Below are positions 1 to 7,996 of a stretch of DNA of 17,111 nucleotides, piece by piece. A program made the position numbers and the translations under genes. How positions within the stretch are numbered: position 1 is the first letter of the stretch; each line of letters starts with the position of its first letter. The notes under the pieces are model-generated. The model was not told where the DNA came from and searched no databases. It saw nothing but the letters and a program-made list of their open reading frames with translations. The stretch is from assembly GCA_030613125.1 (NCBI GenBank), contig JAUWMO010000029.1, positions 1 to 17,111 of the forward strand. Reading direction: 5' to 3'. This DNA comes from Bacteroidota bacterium. Lineage in GTDB: Bacteria > Bacteroidota > Bacteroidia > Bacteroidales > VadinHA17.

Positions 1-1583
1 CATTGATTGAAAAGGGTAAAAAAATTGCTTTTCCTTTGTTGCTAAAGGCTGCGGCCGGCGGGGGAGGTAAAGGGATGAGAATAGTTTATGATGATAAACA
101 ATTAAAAGAAGGAATTGAATCAACTATAAGAGAAGCAAAAGCATATTTTGGAGATGATACTGTTTATATTGAAAAATACATAGAGGCCCCAAGGCATATT
201 GAATTCCAGATTCTTGGGGATCACTTTGGTAATGTTATTCATGTATATGAACGCGAGTGCTCCATTCAAAGACGTTACCAGAAAATAATTGAAGAGGCAC
301 CCTCAGTTACACTTACTCCTGAGATCAGGGAGGAAATGGGTAAAACCGCTGTGAAAATAGCTAAAGAGATTGGATATAATAATGCCGGTACTATTGAATT
401 TTTAGTGGATAAAAACTTGAAATTCCACTTCCTGGAAATGAATACCCGTATCCAGGTTGAACATCCGGTTACCGAATTAACTACAGGTATAGATTTGGTT
501 AAAGAGCAGATATACATTAGTGCAGGAAATCCTTTACGATATAAACAGAAAGATATTAGTCAGGAAGGCCATGCCATTGAGGCCAGGATTTATGCTGAAG
601 ACCCTTCAAATAATTTTTTACCATCACCCGGGAAAATGACCTTTTATAAAGAACCAAACGGAGACAATATAAGGATCGATTCCGGAGTATCTGAAGCCAG
701 TGAAATAAAAAGTATATATGATCCCATGATAAGTAAGCTGATTGTTTATGGGAAAAACAGGAAGAAAACAATCGCATTGCTGGAATCGGCTTTATCAGGC
801 TACATAATACATGGAGTAAAAACGAATATTCCATATCTGACTGAATTATCACGAAACAATGACTATAAAAAAAACATCATATCGACGATTTTCTGTGATA
901 TAAAAACCTCACAAATTGTTGATGGAATTAATAAAACAAAACAACTCATACCCAAGTATGTTCCCATTTTATCTTTTTTAATATTTTATATAAAAAAAAA
1001 CAAAAGGAGAAATGTACCGGTACTGACAGATAAACCTTTTATTTGGAACTATATTGGTTTTTGGAGAAGTATAATTAAAATCACGTTTCAACTTGAGGGC
1101 GAAAATTTTGATACCGTTATCAATGGGTTTAAGGATAATGAATTTTGCTTTAAACTCAATAACAAGGATTTTATTGTAACGCTAAATCACCTGTCTAAAG
1201 GAGAAATGAAATTTACTGTCAATAAAAAAAATTTTGTTACCTATATTTCGGAAAAGGATCATTTAAATGCCTTTGTGACCTGCCGGGGGTATACTTTTAA
1301 AGTAACCCGTATGGATTCCCTGCCGGAAGAATATGTAGTGAGTACCGGTGAATCAGGTTGGACCAATGAATCAGATATTTTAACTTCACCAATGCCTGGT
1401 AAAGTGATTAAAATAAATATAAAGAAAGGAGAAAAAGTTTCAAGGGGACAGATGCTGATGGTTATCGAGGCCATGAAAATGGAAAATAAGATCCTGGCAA
1501 TCAAAGATGCAGTTGTTCGCGAATTATATGTATCGCTGGATCAGATGGTTGATGGAGCAGCCGCACTGATAGCATTTGAATAA
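1..1583 (+). CDS. Biotin-dependent acyl-CoA carboxylase alpha subunit (biotin carboxylase + biotin carrier), 5' truncated
   Basis: The ATP-dependent half of an acyl-CoA carboxylase: it carboxylates its own biotin and presents it to a beta carboxyltransferase that is not in the window. The frame is open to the left edge, so roughly 140 N-terminal residues are missing and the TTG at position 3 is not a true start. Counting from position 3, the ATP-grasp glycine loop (KAAAGGGGKGMR) is near residues 15-26, followed by ERECSIQRR, the active-site segment EMNTRIQVEHP and EARIYAEDP. A divergent linker/BT-like region spans about 300-440. The C-terminal biotinyl domain carries EAMKMEN, with the biotin-accepting lysine at codon 1476-1478. 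Total length would be about 670 residues, as in methylcrotonyl-, propionyl- or geranyl-CoA carboxylase alpha subunits. The substrate cannot be decided; nearby HMG-CoA genes make 3-methylcrotonyl-CoA attractive, but that is inference. Confidence 0.93.
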   Translation, partial: LIEKGKKIAFPLLLKAAAGGGGKGMRIVYDDKQLKEGIESTIREAKAYFGDDTVYIEKYIEAPRHIEFQILGDHFGNVIHVYERECSIQRRYQKIIEEAPSVTLTPEIREEMGKTAVKIAKEIGYNNAGTIEFLVDKNLKFHFLEMNTRIQVEHPVTELTTGIDLVKEQIYISAGNPLRYKQKDISQEGHAIEARIYAEDPSNNFLPSPGKMTFYKEPNGDNIRIDSGVSEASEIKSIYDPMISKLIVYGKNRKKTIALLESALSGYIIHGVKTNIPYLTELSRNNDYKKNIISTIFCDIKTSQIVDGINKTKQLIPKYVPILSFLIFYIKKNKRRNVPVLTDKPFIWNYIGFWRSIIKITFQLEGENFDTVINGFKDNEFCFKLNNKDFIVTLNHLSKGEMKFTVNKKNFVTYISEKDHLNAFVTCRGYTFKVTRMDSLPEEYVVSTGESGWTNESDILTSPMPGKVIKINIKKGEKVSRGQMLMVIEAMKMENKILAIKDAVVRELYVSLDQMVDGAAALIAFE

Positions 1584-1613
1584 GAAATTTTTAAATGACT
1601 AAAATGAACTAAA

Positions 1614-1812
1614 ATGGAAGAGAATAAAGAAGGTTATAATCCAAAGGAATTTGCAAAAGAATTAGAAATGTGAAAGTGAAGCAAGCGAGTGTCAATATTG
1701 ATTGGAAATAATCCAGAAAATGAAATGGTTAAAACCAGAGGAGACTATTTCAGAGTACAATGAATCAAGTGAATTACTTGCAATATTTACCTCAATTTCA
1801 AATAATGACTGA
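1614..1812 (+). pseudogene. Possible decayed four-helix-bundle (S23-like) protein remnant
   Basis: This lies in the 361-nt spacer 1584-1944, which has no intact gene. An ATG at 1614 opens a 19-codon frame (MEENKEGYNPKEF...) that stops at 1671-1673. A second frame, 1702-1812, ends in a stretch reading NESSELLAIFTSISNND. Both pieces recall the start and the end (ELLAIF..SI) of small four-helix-bundle S23-type proteins that are common as strays in Bacteroidota genomes, with the middle deleted. The resemblance is from memory of the family and is weak; it may be plain spacer. Confidence 0.25.
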
Positions 1813-1828
1813 AATTGAAAAGTTCAAC

Positions 1829-1859
1829 ACTTTAGGCACTTTAAACTTTAGGCACTTTA
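1829..1859 (+). repeat. Tandem direct repeat, 15-bp unit x2, 16-bp period
   Basis: ACTTTAGGCACTTTA occurs at 1829-1843 and again, identical, at 1845-1859. A partial third unit (GACACTT) follows. It sits in the spacer before the HMG-CoA synthase gene. Similar simple-word repeats fill other spacers here, so it is probably replication-slippage spacer rather than an operator. Confidence 0.7.
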
Positions 1860-1933
1860 GACACTTCTTCATTTAGTCACTTTTAACTTTATTAATATTT
1901 CATAATTATCAATTTATAATATTCATAAAAAAA

Positions 1934-1940
1934 GGGAGGT
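1934..1940 (+). promoter_or_regulatory. Strong Shine-Dalgarno of HMG-CoA synthase gene
   Basis: GGGAGGT lies 4 nt before the ATG at 1945 and fixes that start. Nearly all other genes in the window have no such site, so it is unusual in this sequence. Confidence 0.8.
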
Positions 1941-1944
1941 ATTT

Positions 1945-2991
1945 ATGATTGGAATTATTGGCTATGGCACACAAATTCCCCGTTATAGAATAAAGGTTGA
2001 AGAGATAGCAAAGGTATGGGGTGCTGATGCATCTGCTATCAAGCGGGGATTAAACCTGAATGAGAAATCAGTGCCTGCACCTGATGAGGATTGTGCCACA
2101 TTATCGGTCAACGCTGCTCTCAATGCCCTGAAACGAGCCAGTATTGATCCAAAAAAAATCGGTGCTGTGTATGTTGGAAGTGAATCACATCCCTATGCTG
2201 TTAAACCAACAGGAACAATAGTTTCAGAAGCATTAGGGATCTGCCCCAGGGTCCATACTGCAGACCTGGAATTTGCCTGTAAAGCAGGTACCGAGGGTAT
2301 GTTTATTGCTCTTCAATTGGTAAAGTCAGGTGCAGTTACCTGTGCACTTGCAATTGGTGCCGACACCTCACAGGGAGCCCCGGGTGATGCGTTGGAGTAT
2401 TCAGCCAGTGCAGGTGCAGCAGCATTTATTATGGGTGCCGAAAACCTGATTGCTGAATTGGTGGAAACGGATTGCTATATGACCGATACGCCTGATTTCT
2501 GGCGTCGTGAGAACGCTCACTACCCGGAACATGGTGGACGGTTCACCGGTGAACCGGCATATATGAAACATGTTACAGGGGCGGTATTGGCAATACTTGA
2601 AAAAACAGGTACAAAACCCGAAGATTTTGATTATTTGATATTTCATCAGCCTAACGGTAAGTTCCCGGTCCAGGTTGCCAAAAAACTTGGATTTAAAGAA
2701 CCACAGTATCGTTATGGATTATTAACTCCCACCCTTGGAAATACATATTCCGGATCTTCACCGATGGGCTTGGCTGCCACTCTTGATGAAGCAAAACCTG
2801 ATCAAACAATCCTGCTTGTTTCTTACGGATCAGGGGCAGGAAGTGATGCTTTTATTTTCAGAACTACGGAGAGATTGCTGAAAGTACGTAAACATGCACC
2901 TAAAGTGAGAAAACAACTTGATGAACACAGATATTATCTGGAATATGGTGCATATGCAAAATTCAGACGTAAAATTCTTAAACCAGAATAG
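1945..2991 (+). CDS. Archaeal-type hydroxymethylglutaryl-CoA synthase
   Basis: Predicted to condense acetyl-CoA with acetoacetyl-CoA to give HMG-CoA in the cytoplasm. The protein is 348 residues, the compact length of archaeal HMG-CoA synthases and shorter than the eukaryotic enzymes. The thiolase-fold catalytic triad is visible: Glu80 (VGSESHP), Cys112 (LEFACKAGTEG) and His234 (FHQPNGKFP). GNTYSGSSPMGL (265-276) and SYGSGAGSDAF (293-303) are the usual C-terminal glycine-rich segments. The start is set by a GGGAGGT 4 nt upstream of ATG. The thiolase gene follows after 9 nt and a DUF35 gene after that, the archaeal operon order for the three-protein complex in which thiolase passes acetoacetyl-CoA directly to the synthase. 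The same fold includes KAS III, but the FACKAGT segment and these neighbours favour HMG-CoA synthase. Whether it serves isoprenoids, leucine-type metabolism or another branched acyl-CoA route is not shown. Confidence 0.92.
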   Translation: MIGIIGYGTQIPRYRIKVEEIAKVWGADASAIKRGLNLNEKSVPAPDEDCATLSVNAALNALKRASIDPKKIGAVYVGSESHPYAVKPTGTIVSEALGICPRVHTADLEFACKAGTEGMFIALQLVKSGAVTCALAIGADTSQGAPGDALEYSASAGAAAFIMGAENLIAELVETDCYMTDTPDFWRRENAHYPEHGGRFTGEPAYMKHVTGAVLAILEKTGTKPEDFDYLIFHQPNGKFPVQVAKKLGFKEPQYRYGLLTPTLGNTYSGSSPMGLAATLDEAKPDQTILLVSYGSGAGSDAFIFRTTERLLKVRKHAPKVRKQLDEHRYYLEYGAYAKFRRKILKPE

Positions 2992-2996
2992 GAGGT
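2990..2996 (+). promoter_or_regulatory. Strong Shine-Dalgarno of thiolase gene overlapping the upstream stop codon
   Basis: AGGAGGT shares its first two bases with the TAG stop of the HMG-CoA synthase gene (2989-2991) and lies 4 nt before the ATG at 3001. This favours translational coupling of synthase and thiolase. Confidence 0.8.
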
Positions 2997-3000
2997 ACAA

Positions 3001-4161
3001 ATGAGAGATGTTGCAATTATAGGCATAGGAATAATTAAATTTGGTGAACTTTGGGAAAAATCCCTGAGGGATATGGCAGTTGAAGCTGCACTGAACTGCC
3101 TGACGGATGCCGGGACAGATCGTGCCGATTCAGTGACAATAGGGTGTATGTCAAGCGGTGTATTCAACGGACAGGAACACCTGGCAAGTCTCATTCCGGA
3201 TTATCTGGGTAAAAACAATATACCTGCAACACGTGTTGAGTCTGCATGTGCATCAGGGGGGCTGGCTGTCCGAAATGCTTATATGGAGGTTGCCTCAGGT
3301 CTTTCGGACTATTCACTGGCCATAGGTGTTGAAAAGATGACAGACGTAAGTACCGGCATGGCAACATATGCCCTTGCTACTGCATGTGACCGGGATTATG
3401 AAGCTTTTCATGGCATTACTTTTCCGGGATTATATGCCATGCTGGCAAGAGCTCATATGGAACGGTATGACACTACCAGGGAACAACTTGCGCAAGTTGC
3501 AGTAAAGAATCATAGTAACGGGGCTTTGAATCCTTTTGCCCAGTATCCGTTTCCTGTAACTCAGGAAGCAGTTTTATCTTCGACCATGATCGCTGATCCG
3601 TTGCGGTTACTGGATTGTTCACCAATAACTGATGGAGCTGCAGCAGTACTGCTGACCACAGTAGAAGAAGCAAAAAAGTTTAAATCCTCCCCCATGGTTA
3701 TCATTCGTGGTGTGGGAAGTGCAACTGATACCCTTGCACTTAGCCAGCGCAAGGATATGCTCGAGCTGGGAGCAGTTAAAAAAGCTGTACACAGAGCATT
3801 GAAAATGGCTGGAAAAAAAATTCAGGATATTGACTTTGCAGAAGTTCATGATTGCTTTACAATATCAGAAATTTTGGTCATGGAAACAATTGGTATAGTA
3901 AAACCGGGACAGGGAGGACCTGCCACAATTGATGGCCTTACAGCCCTGGATGGTAAATTCCCGCTTAATCCGTCAGGTGGATTAAAATCCAAGGGCCATC
4001 CTGTTGGTGCTTCCGGAGTAGCACAAGTTTATGAAGCCGTCAGCCAGCTTAGGGGTGAAAGCGGAAAACGTCAGCTGAACAATCCAAAGCTTGCATTAAC
4101 CCAGAACATGGGAGGGTCAGGAGGGAGTTGTGTTTGTCATGTGTTGGAGGTGAAGGATTAA
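3001..4161 (+). CDS. Thiolase (archaeal/SCP2-type acetoacetyl-CoA thiolase)
   Basis: Predicted acetyl-CoA C-acetyltransferase: two acetyl-CoA to acetoacetyl-CoA plus CoA, or the reverse. The protein has 386 residues, typical for the family. The acyl-accepting cysteine is Cys83 (ESACASGGLAV). HDCF at 283-286 is the SCP2-thiolase version of the mid-domain His motif, GHPVGASG (332-339) carries the second catalytic His, and GGSGGSCVCHVL (371-382) holds the C-terminal reactive Cys region. HDCF instead of the NEAF of classical biosynthetic thiolases marks the archaeal/SCP2 subgroup that partners HMG-CoA synthase and DUF35. The gene lies 9 nt behind the synthase gene with its own strong Shine-Dalgarno, so the two are surely co-expressed. 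The physiological direction is unknown. Confidence 0.92.
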   Translation: MRDVAIIGIGIIKFGELWEKSLRDMAVEAALNCLTDAGTDRADSVTIGCMSSGVFNGQEHLASLIPDYLGKNNIPATRVESACASGGLAVRNAYMEVASGLSDYSLAIGVEKMTDVSTGMATYALATACDRDYEAFHGITFPGLYAMLARAHMERYDTTREQLAQVAVKNHSNGALNPFAQYPFPVTQEAVLSSTMIADPLRLLDCSPITDGAAAVLLTTVEEAKKFKSSPMVIIRGVGSATDTLALSQRKDMLELGAVKKAVHRALKMAGKKIQDIDFAEVHDCFTISEILVMETIGIVKPGQGGPATIDGLTALDGKFPLNPSGGLKSKGHPVGASGVAQVYEAVSQLRGESGKRQLNNPKLALTQNMGGSGGSCVCHVLEVKD

Positions 4162-4213
4162 GATGGATGCAGCTAAGGGGTGTGTTATAGGATGTAGTAA
4201 AATGTTAAAGGTT

Positions 4214-4276
4214 ATATGTCAATTAACAGTTAATAAATAACAATTAACAATTTAACAATTAGCAATTTAACAATAT
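4214..4276 (+). repeat. AT-rich short-period spacer repeat
   Basis: The spacer between the thiolase and DUF35 genes is made of variants of CAATTAACAATTTAACAATT and AGCAATTTAACAAT. No dyad or promoter stands out. It separates two genes that are expected to be co-transcribed and reaches almost to the DUF35 start. Confidence 0.6.
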
Positions 4277-4281
4277 CAGAC

Positions 4282-4680
4282 ATGAACGTACCAAAACACT
4301 GGAGAGCGATTCCAGAACGATATAGAATGGAAGCGGGGAAATGCAGGAAATGTGGTGAAATTTCTTTTCCTTCAAGACTGATTTGTCCTGCATGTAATCA
4401 TAATGAGTTCGATTTGGTTAACCTATCGGGAAAGGGAAAATTATTAACACATACCATTATCCGGACAGCACCTGAAGGGTTTGGGGATTTTGCACCCTAT
4501 GCTGTGGGTATTGTGGAACTTGAAGAAGGGGTCAGGATTATGGGACAGATCACCGATTGCGATCCGGAGAAACTAAAAACTGGTGATAAATTGACATCCA
4601 AATTCAGAAGAATGAATGAAGAAGGTAAAACGGGAATGATTATGTACTCCTATAAATTTGTTCCGGATATAGGGATTTGA
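4282..4680 (+). CDS. DUF35 zinc-ribbon / OB-fold acyl-CoA-associated protein
   Basis: A small scaffold protein of 132 residues. An N-terminal helix (MNVPKHWRAIPERYRMEAGK) is followed by a rubredoxin-like zinc ribbon with cysteines 21, 24, 35 and 38 (CRKC...CPAC). An OB-fold of about 80 residues follows, with typical segments TIIRTAPEGFGDFAPYAVGI and GDKLTSKFR. In archaea DUF35 proteins bridge thiolase and HMG-CoA synthase, its OB-fold binding CoA shared by the two active sites. It follows those genes here after a 120-nt repeat-filled spacer. No Shine-Dalgarno is seen. A scaffold role in the same complex is inferred from family and order. The next gene's likely ATG lies 29 nt past its stop. 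Confidence 0.9.
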   Translation: MNVPKHWRAIPERYRMEAGKCRKCGEISFPSRLICPACNHNEFDLVNLSGKGKLLTHTIIRTAPEGFGDFAPYAVGIVELEEGVRIMGQITDCDPEKLKTGDKLTSKFRRMNEEGKTGMIMYSYKFVPDIGI

Positions 4681-4709
4681 AACCAGGAACCAAAAACCAA
4701 AAACCAGAT

Positions 4710-5852
4710 ATGTACATAACTGAAGAACACAAATTAATTCGTAAAACTGTAAGAGATTTTGCCGAAAAGGTAATAAAACCGGTAGCCCGGGAGCTGGATG
4801 AAAATGAACATTTTTCTGAGGAAATAACGGCACAAATGGGTGAGTTGGGTTTATTTGGAATGTGTGCACCTGGTGAAAACGGCAAGCCAAAAATGGATAC
4901 GATTTCATATATCATAGCCGTGGAAGAAATATCCAGGGTGGATGGTTCACAGGCTGCCACTCTTGCAGCACAAAATTCGCTTGGTATAGCTCCAATTCTT
5001 GAATTTGGCACCGAAGAACAAAAGAAAAAATACTTGCCCGGTTTATGTTCCGGGAAAAAACTCTGGGCATTTGGTTTAACTGAACCAGGTGCAGGATCTG
5101 ATTCAAGGGCTACAAAAACTACCTCAAAACTGGTTAATGGTCAATGGATCATAAACGGATCAAAAATATTTATCACAAATGGATCAGTTGATATTTCGGC
5201 AGGTGTTACAGTACAGACCGTATCGGGAGTAAAAAACGGTAAAAAGGAATTCACGACTATTTTGGTTGAAAAAGACACTCCGGGGTTTACACGTAGATCT
5301 ATGCATAATAAAATGATGTGGAGGTCATCTGATACAGCTGAACTTTATTTTGATAATTGTTCAGTACCTGAATCAAATATTCTTGGTAAGGTTGGTCAGG
5401 GCTCTAAAATTATGCTGCATGCCCTGGATGGCGGAAGATTATCCATTGCCGCCATGGGGCTGGGCCTGGCGCAGGGAGCATTCGAAATGGCACTTCAATA
5501 TGCAAAGGAAAGAAAACAGTTTGGTAAAGCAATTATTAAATTTCAGGTGAATGCCTTTAAACTAGCCGATATGGCTGCCAAGATTGAGTTGGCAAGGATT
5601 TTTCTCTATCATGCCTGTTGGCTTAAAGATCAGGCAAAGGAATTCACTAAAGAGTCAGCAATAGCGAAGCTTTATTGTTCAGAGATTGCAAAAGAAGTTG
5701 CAGATGAAGCGGTTCAGATATATGGTGGTTATGGTTTAATGAAAGATTATGATATTGAAAGGTTCTACCGTGACCAGCGCCTACTGCAAATTGGGGAAGG
5801 CACCTCCGAAATACAAAGATTAATCATTGCGCGTTGTATTGGAGCATACTAA
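4710..5852 (+). CDS. Acyl-CoA dehydrogenase, short-chain (butyryl-CoA-like) type
   Basis: A FAD enzyme that oxidises acyl-CoA to 2-enoyl-CoA and passes electrons to electron-transfer flavoprotein. The preferred start is ATG 4710 (MYITEEHKL), giving 380 residues. An in-frame TTG at 4677 would add only spacer-repeat residues (KPGTKNQKPD) and overlap the DUF35 stop. Family signature 1 is LTEPGAGSDSRA (123-134). The C-terminal signature runs from QIYGGYGLMKDYDIERF to IGEGTSEIQR. The catalytic base is Glu363 in GEGTSE, the position used by short- and medium-chain enzymes. Isovaleryl-CoA dehydrogenases have Gly/Ala there and place their Glu in an earlier loop, which here reads LDGGRLSIAA. So isovaleryl-CoA is not the obvious substrate despite the branched-chain context. 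It is probably transcribed with the genes upstream. Confidence 0.93.
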   Translation: MYITEEHKLIRKTVRDFAEKVIKPVARELDENEHFSEEITAQMGELGLFGMCAPGENGKPKMDTISYIIAVEEISRVDGSQAATLAAQNSLGIAPILEFGTEEQKKKYLPGLCSGKKLWAFGLTEPGAGSDSRATKTTSKLVNGQWIINGSKIFITNGSVDISAGVTVQTVSGVKNGKKEFTTILVEKDTPGFTRRSMHNKMMWRSSDTAELYFDNCSVPESNILGKVGQGSKIMLHALDGGRLSIAAMGLGLAQGAFEMALQYAKERKQFGKAIIKFQVNAFKLADMAAKIELARIFLYHACWLKDQAKEFTKESAIAKLYCSEIAKEVADEAVQIYGGYGLMKDYDIERFYRDQRLLQIGEGTSEIQRLIIARCIGAY

Positions 5853-5953
5853 TCTTTCCAATTATCATATGCCGGGAATTAACAAAACCTGCTGCATTTT
5901 GAAAGGCTGAATAAAAGCATTTTTGTTTCAATTTTATTTTAACCTGAATTATT

Positions 5954-6268
5954 ATGTTATTTTTTGCCAAGGGTGAATTTAAGGATGTAGTTAATCTCTC
6001 CAGTGAAAAGTTCCTTGAGCTTGCAGTCGCTGAGTGGGAAACTATAAGTAAGCATAAATCACAGGGGAAGGTGCTAACTGGTGGTGCATTAAAAGACAGG
6101 AAAGGTGGATGTGGTATATTTAATGTTGATTCAAAACAGGAACTGGACAAACTTTTATCCGGGCTTCCAATGTTCCCATTTCTTGAGTGGGTGATTATAC
6201 CACTTGATACAATTGAAGATGCTTTAAATTCTGCCAAAAAGGCGCTTAAAGAACATCGATCATTATAG
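5954..6268 (+). CDS. Muconolactone-isomerase-like small alpha+beta barrel protein
   Basis: A 104-residue protein matching the ferredoxin-like, ring-forming fold of muconolactone delta-isomerase and YCII-type proteins. It starts MLFFAKGEF, has a long central helix (SSEKFLELAVAEWETISK), and carries the family's C-terminal pattern GCGIFNVDSKQELDKLLSGL followed by FPFLEWVIIPLD. The classic muconolactone pathway is not nearby, so the true reaction is unknown; such proteins isomerise or oxidise small cyclic or keto compounds, or act as subunits. It follows the acyl-CoA dehydrogenase gene after 101 nt on the same strand and may be the last gene of that operon. No Shine-Dalgarno is seen. A long open frame on the opposite strand covers the same bases but matches nothing. 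Confidence 0.75.
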   Translation: MLFFAKGEFKDVVNLSSEKFLELAVAEWETISKHKSQGKVLTGGALKDRKGGCGIFNVDSKQELDKLLSGLPMFPFLEWVIIPLDTIEDALNSAKKALKEHRSL

Positions 6269-6463
6269 AAGGTAAGAATACAACAATCCGGCTCATTCAC
6301 TGTATCCAAAGAGCTTTTCAACAGGATTATTGGATTACTCATAATTGAGCAGCTACCTATGAATAAAAACCTTGCCCTGATAGCCAATCTTAAATTCTTT
6401 ATTTTTATATTTCAGACATTCAGATAAATTAGCTGATTATTTCTAAAACTGCAGGTCCATTTT

Positions 6464-7846
6464 ATGGCGCATATTGAAAAACTTATAATTGATTTTGCTG
6501 ATTGGATTTGGGGTATCCCCCTGCTGATATTACTGTTGGGCGGGGGATTGTTTTTATTGATTTATTCAAAATTTTTACCTTTTAAATATTTTATTCATGC
6601 TTACCATGTATTAAGAGGAAAATATGATAATCCCGATGACCCTGGACAGATAAACCATTTTGAAGCCCTTTCCACTGCACTGGCAGCCACTGTTGGTATG
6701 GGTAATATCAGTGGTGTGGCAATAGGAATTGCAATAGGCGGACCAGGGGCAATATTCTGGATGTGGATTGTTGCTATTATAGGGATTTCCACAAAGTTTT
6801 TTACATGCACGCTGGCTGTCATGTTCAGAGGGCGGGATTCGGCTGGAGAAATACAGGGAGGACCAATGTATGTAATTGTTGAGGGTTTGGGAAAAAACTG
6901 GAAACCACTTGCAATTTTTTTTAGTCTGGCCGGGCTGTTCGGTTGTCTGCCAATATTTCAGGCCAACCAGTTAACAGCGATATTTCACGATTTGATTTTG
7001 GAACCAAATGGGATTGAATCGGGTTTCTTATCTCATTTTATTGTAGGTATCATTTTAACAGCTTTTGTGAGTCTGGTGATCTTTGGCGGTATACATCGAA
7101 TTGCCAGGGTGACCAGTAAAATGGTACCTTCAATGGTGGTTCTTTACTTTATTGCTGTAGGATTCATATTAATTGTAAATTATGAATCTGTACCTGCTTA
7201 TTTTGGCTTGATTTTTCAAAATGCCTTTACTGCTGAAAACTTTAACGAAGATGCCCTGCTTGGAGGTACACTTGCCGGATTGATCATACTTGGTGCACGA
7301 AGAGCTGCATTTTCGAATGAGGCAGGAATAGGAACTGCACCAATGGCTCATGGTGCTGCCAAAACTAAAGAACCGGTGAGAGAAGGTTTTGTAGCAATGT
7401 TGGGACCGGTAATTGATACATTGCTGGTCTGTACATTAACAGCACTTGCCATTCTGGTAACAGATGTGTGGAAAACAGGTGATGAGAATGGGATATCATT
7501 AACAGTCAATGCATTTAATGCTGGGATCCCATATATTGGCAATGAAATTCTTTTATTATGCGTTCTCGTATTCTCATTGTCTACAATGTTTTCTTATTCC
7601 TATTACGGAACAAAATGTTTCTCTTTTATTGTTGGTGCCAGGTATAAAAATGGTTATAACTATTTTTATGTAATCACTATAGTTATTGCGGCAGTAGCCT
7701 CTTTAACTGCTGTTGAAAGCTTGATTTCCGGATCATTTGCCTTAATGTCTATTCCAACTATGATTTCTACATTGATCCTGGCACCGAAAGTGATAACAGC
7801 TTCAAAAGACTACATCCACAGAATGAAGGAAAAAAACATCCTGTAA
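6464..7846 (+). CDS. Alanine/glycine:cation symporter (AGCS family)
   Basis: An inner-membrane Na+ (or H+)-coupled carrier for alanine or glycine, 460 residues, within the family's usual 450-540. There are about ten or eleven hydrophobic spans. Family hallmarks are ATVGMGNISGVAIGIAIGGP (75-94), the short GGPMYVI segment (132-138), and SNEAGIGTAPMAHGAAKT (284-301) in the substrate/cation region. The chain ends in a short basic tail. No Shine-Dalgarno precedes the ATG at 6464. It stands alone between the acyl-CoA genes (195 nt upstream) and the lipoprotein gene (150 nt downstream), with no obvious functional link to either. Confidence 0.95.
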   Translation: MAHIEKLIIDFADWIWGIPLLILLLGGGLFLLIYSKFLPFKYFIHAYHVLRGKYDNPDDPGQINHFEALSTALAATVGMGNISGVAIGIAIGGPGAIFWMWIVAIIGISTKFFTCTLAVMFRGRDSAGEIQGGPMYVIVEGLGKNWKPLAIFFSLAGLFGCLPIFQANQLTAIFHDLILEPNGIESGFLSHFIVGIILTAFVSLVIFGGIHRIARVTSKMVPSMVVLYFIAVGFILIVNYESVPAYFGLIFQNAFTAENFNEDALLGGTLAGLIILGARRAAFSNEAGIGTAPMAHGAAKTKEPVREGFVAMLGPVIDTLLVCTLTALAILVTDVWKTGDENGISLTVNAFNAGIPYIGNEILLLCVLVFSLSTMFSYSYYGTKCFSFIVGARYKNGYNYFYVITIVIAAVASLTAVESLISGSFALMSIPTMISTLILAPKVITASKDYIHRMKEKNIL

Positions 7847-7861
7847 TTGGCGACTAATCAG

Positions 7862-7869
7862 TATATTTG
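7862..7869 (+). promoter_or_regulatory. Possible Bacteroidota -7 box (TATATTTG)
   Basis: The sequence matches the Bacteroidota -7 consensus TAnnTTTG, about 127 nt before the lipoprotein ATG. A TTG lies upstream at 7847-7849, but the 12-nt gap is shorter than the usual 19-21. Weak evidence. Confidence 0.2.
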
Positions 7870-7996
7870 CTATTACAAAATAAATTATTATTTCATTCTG
7901 CCCTGTTGTTTACAATATTTGAATATTAAATAAGTTATTGTTGTTATAAATTGCATTTGAGATCATAAACAAGCTAATAATCAAATCTTAAAATAA

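Noticed and set aside
4677..4709. TTG start extending the acyl-CoA dehydrogenase by 11 residues
   Set aside because: The added residues come from the CCAAAAACC spacer repeat; the family start fits ATG 4710.
4640..5011. Overlapping minus-strand frames of 111-123 codons over the DUF35/dehydrogenase junction
   Set aside because: They are antisense to two well-supported genes, and the translation includes the spacer repeat as FWFLV runs.
5824..6387. 187-codon open frame on the minus strand
   Set aside because: It covers the muconolactone-isomerase-like gene and the end of the dehydrogenase gene in antisense. It has no recognisable domain and low-complexity Ser/Leu composition; the plus-strand gene has clear family patterns.
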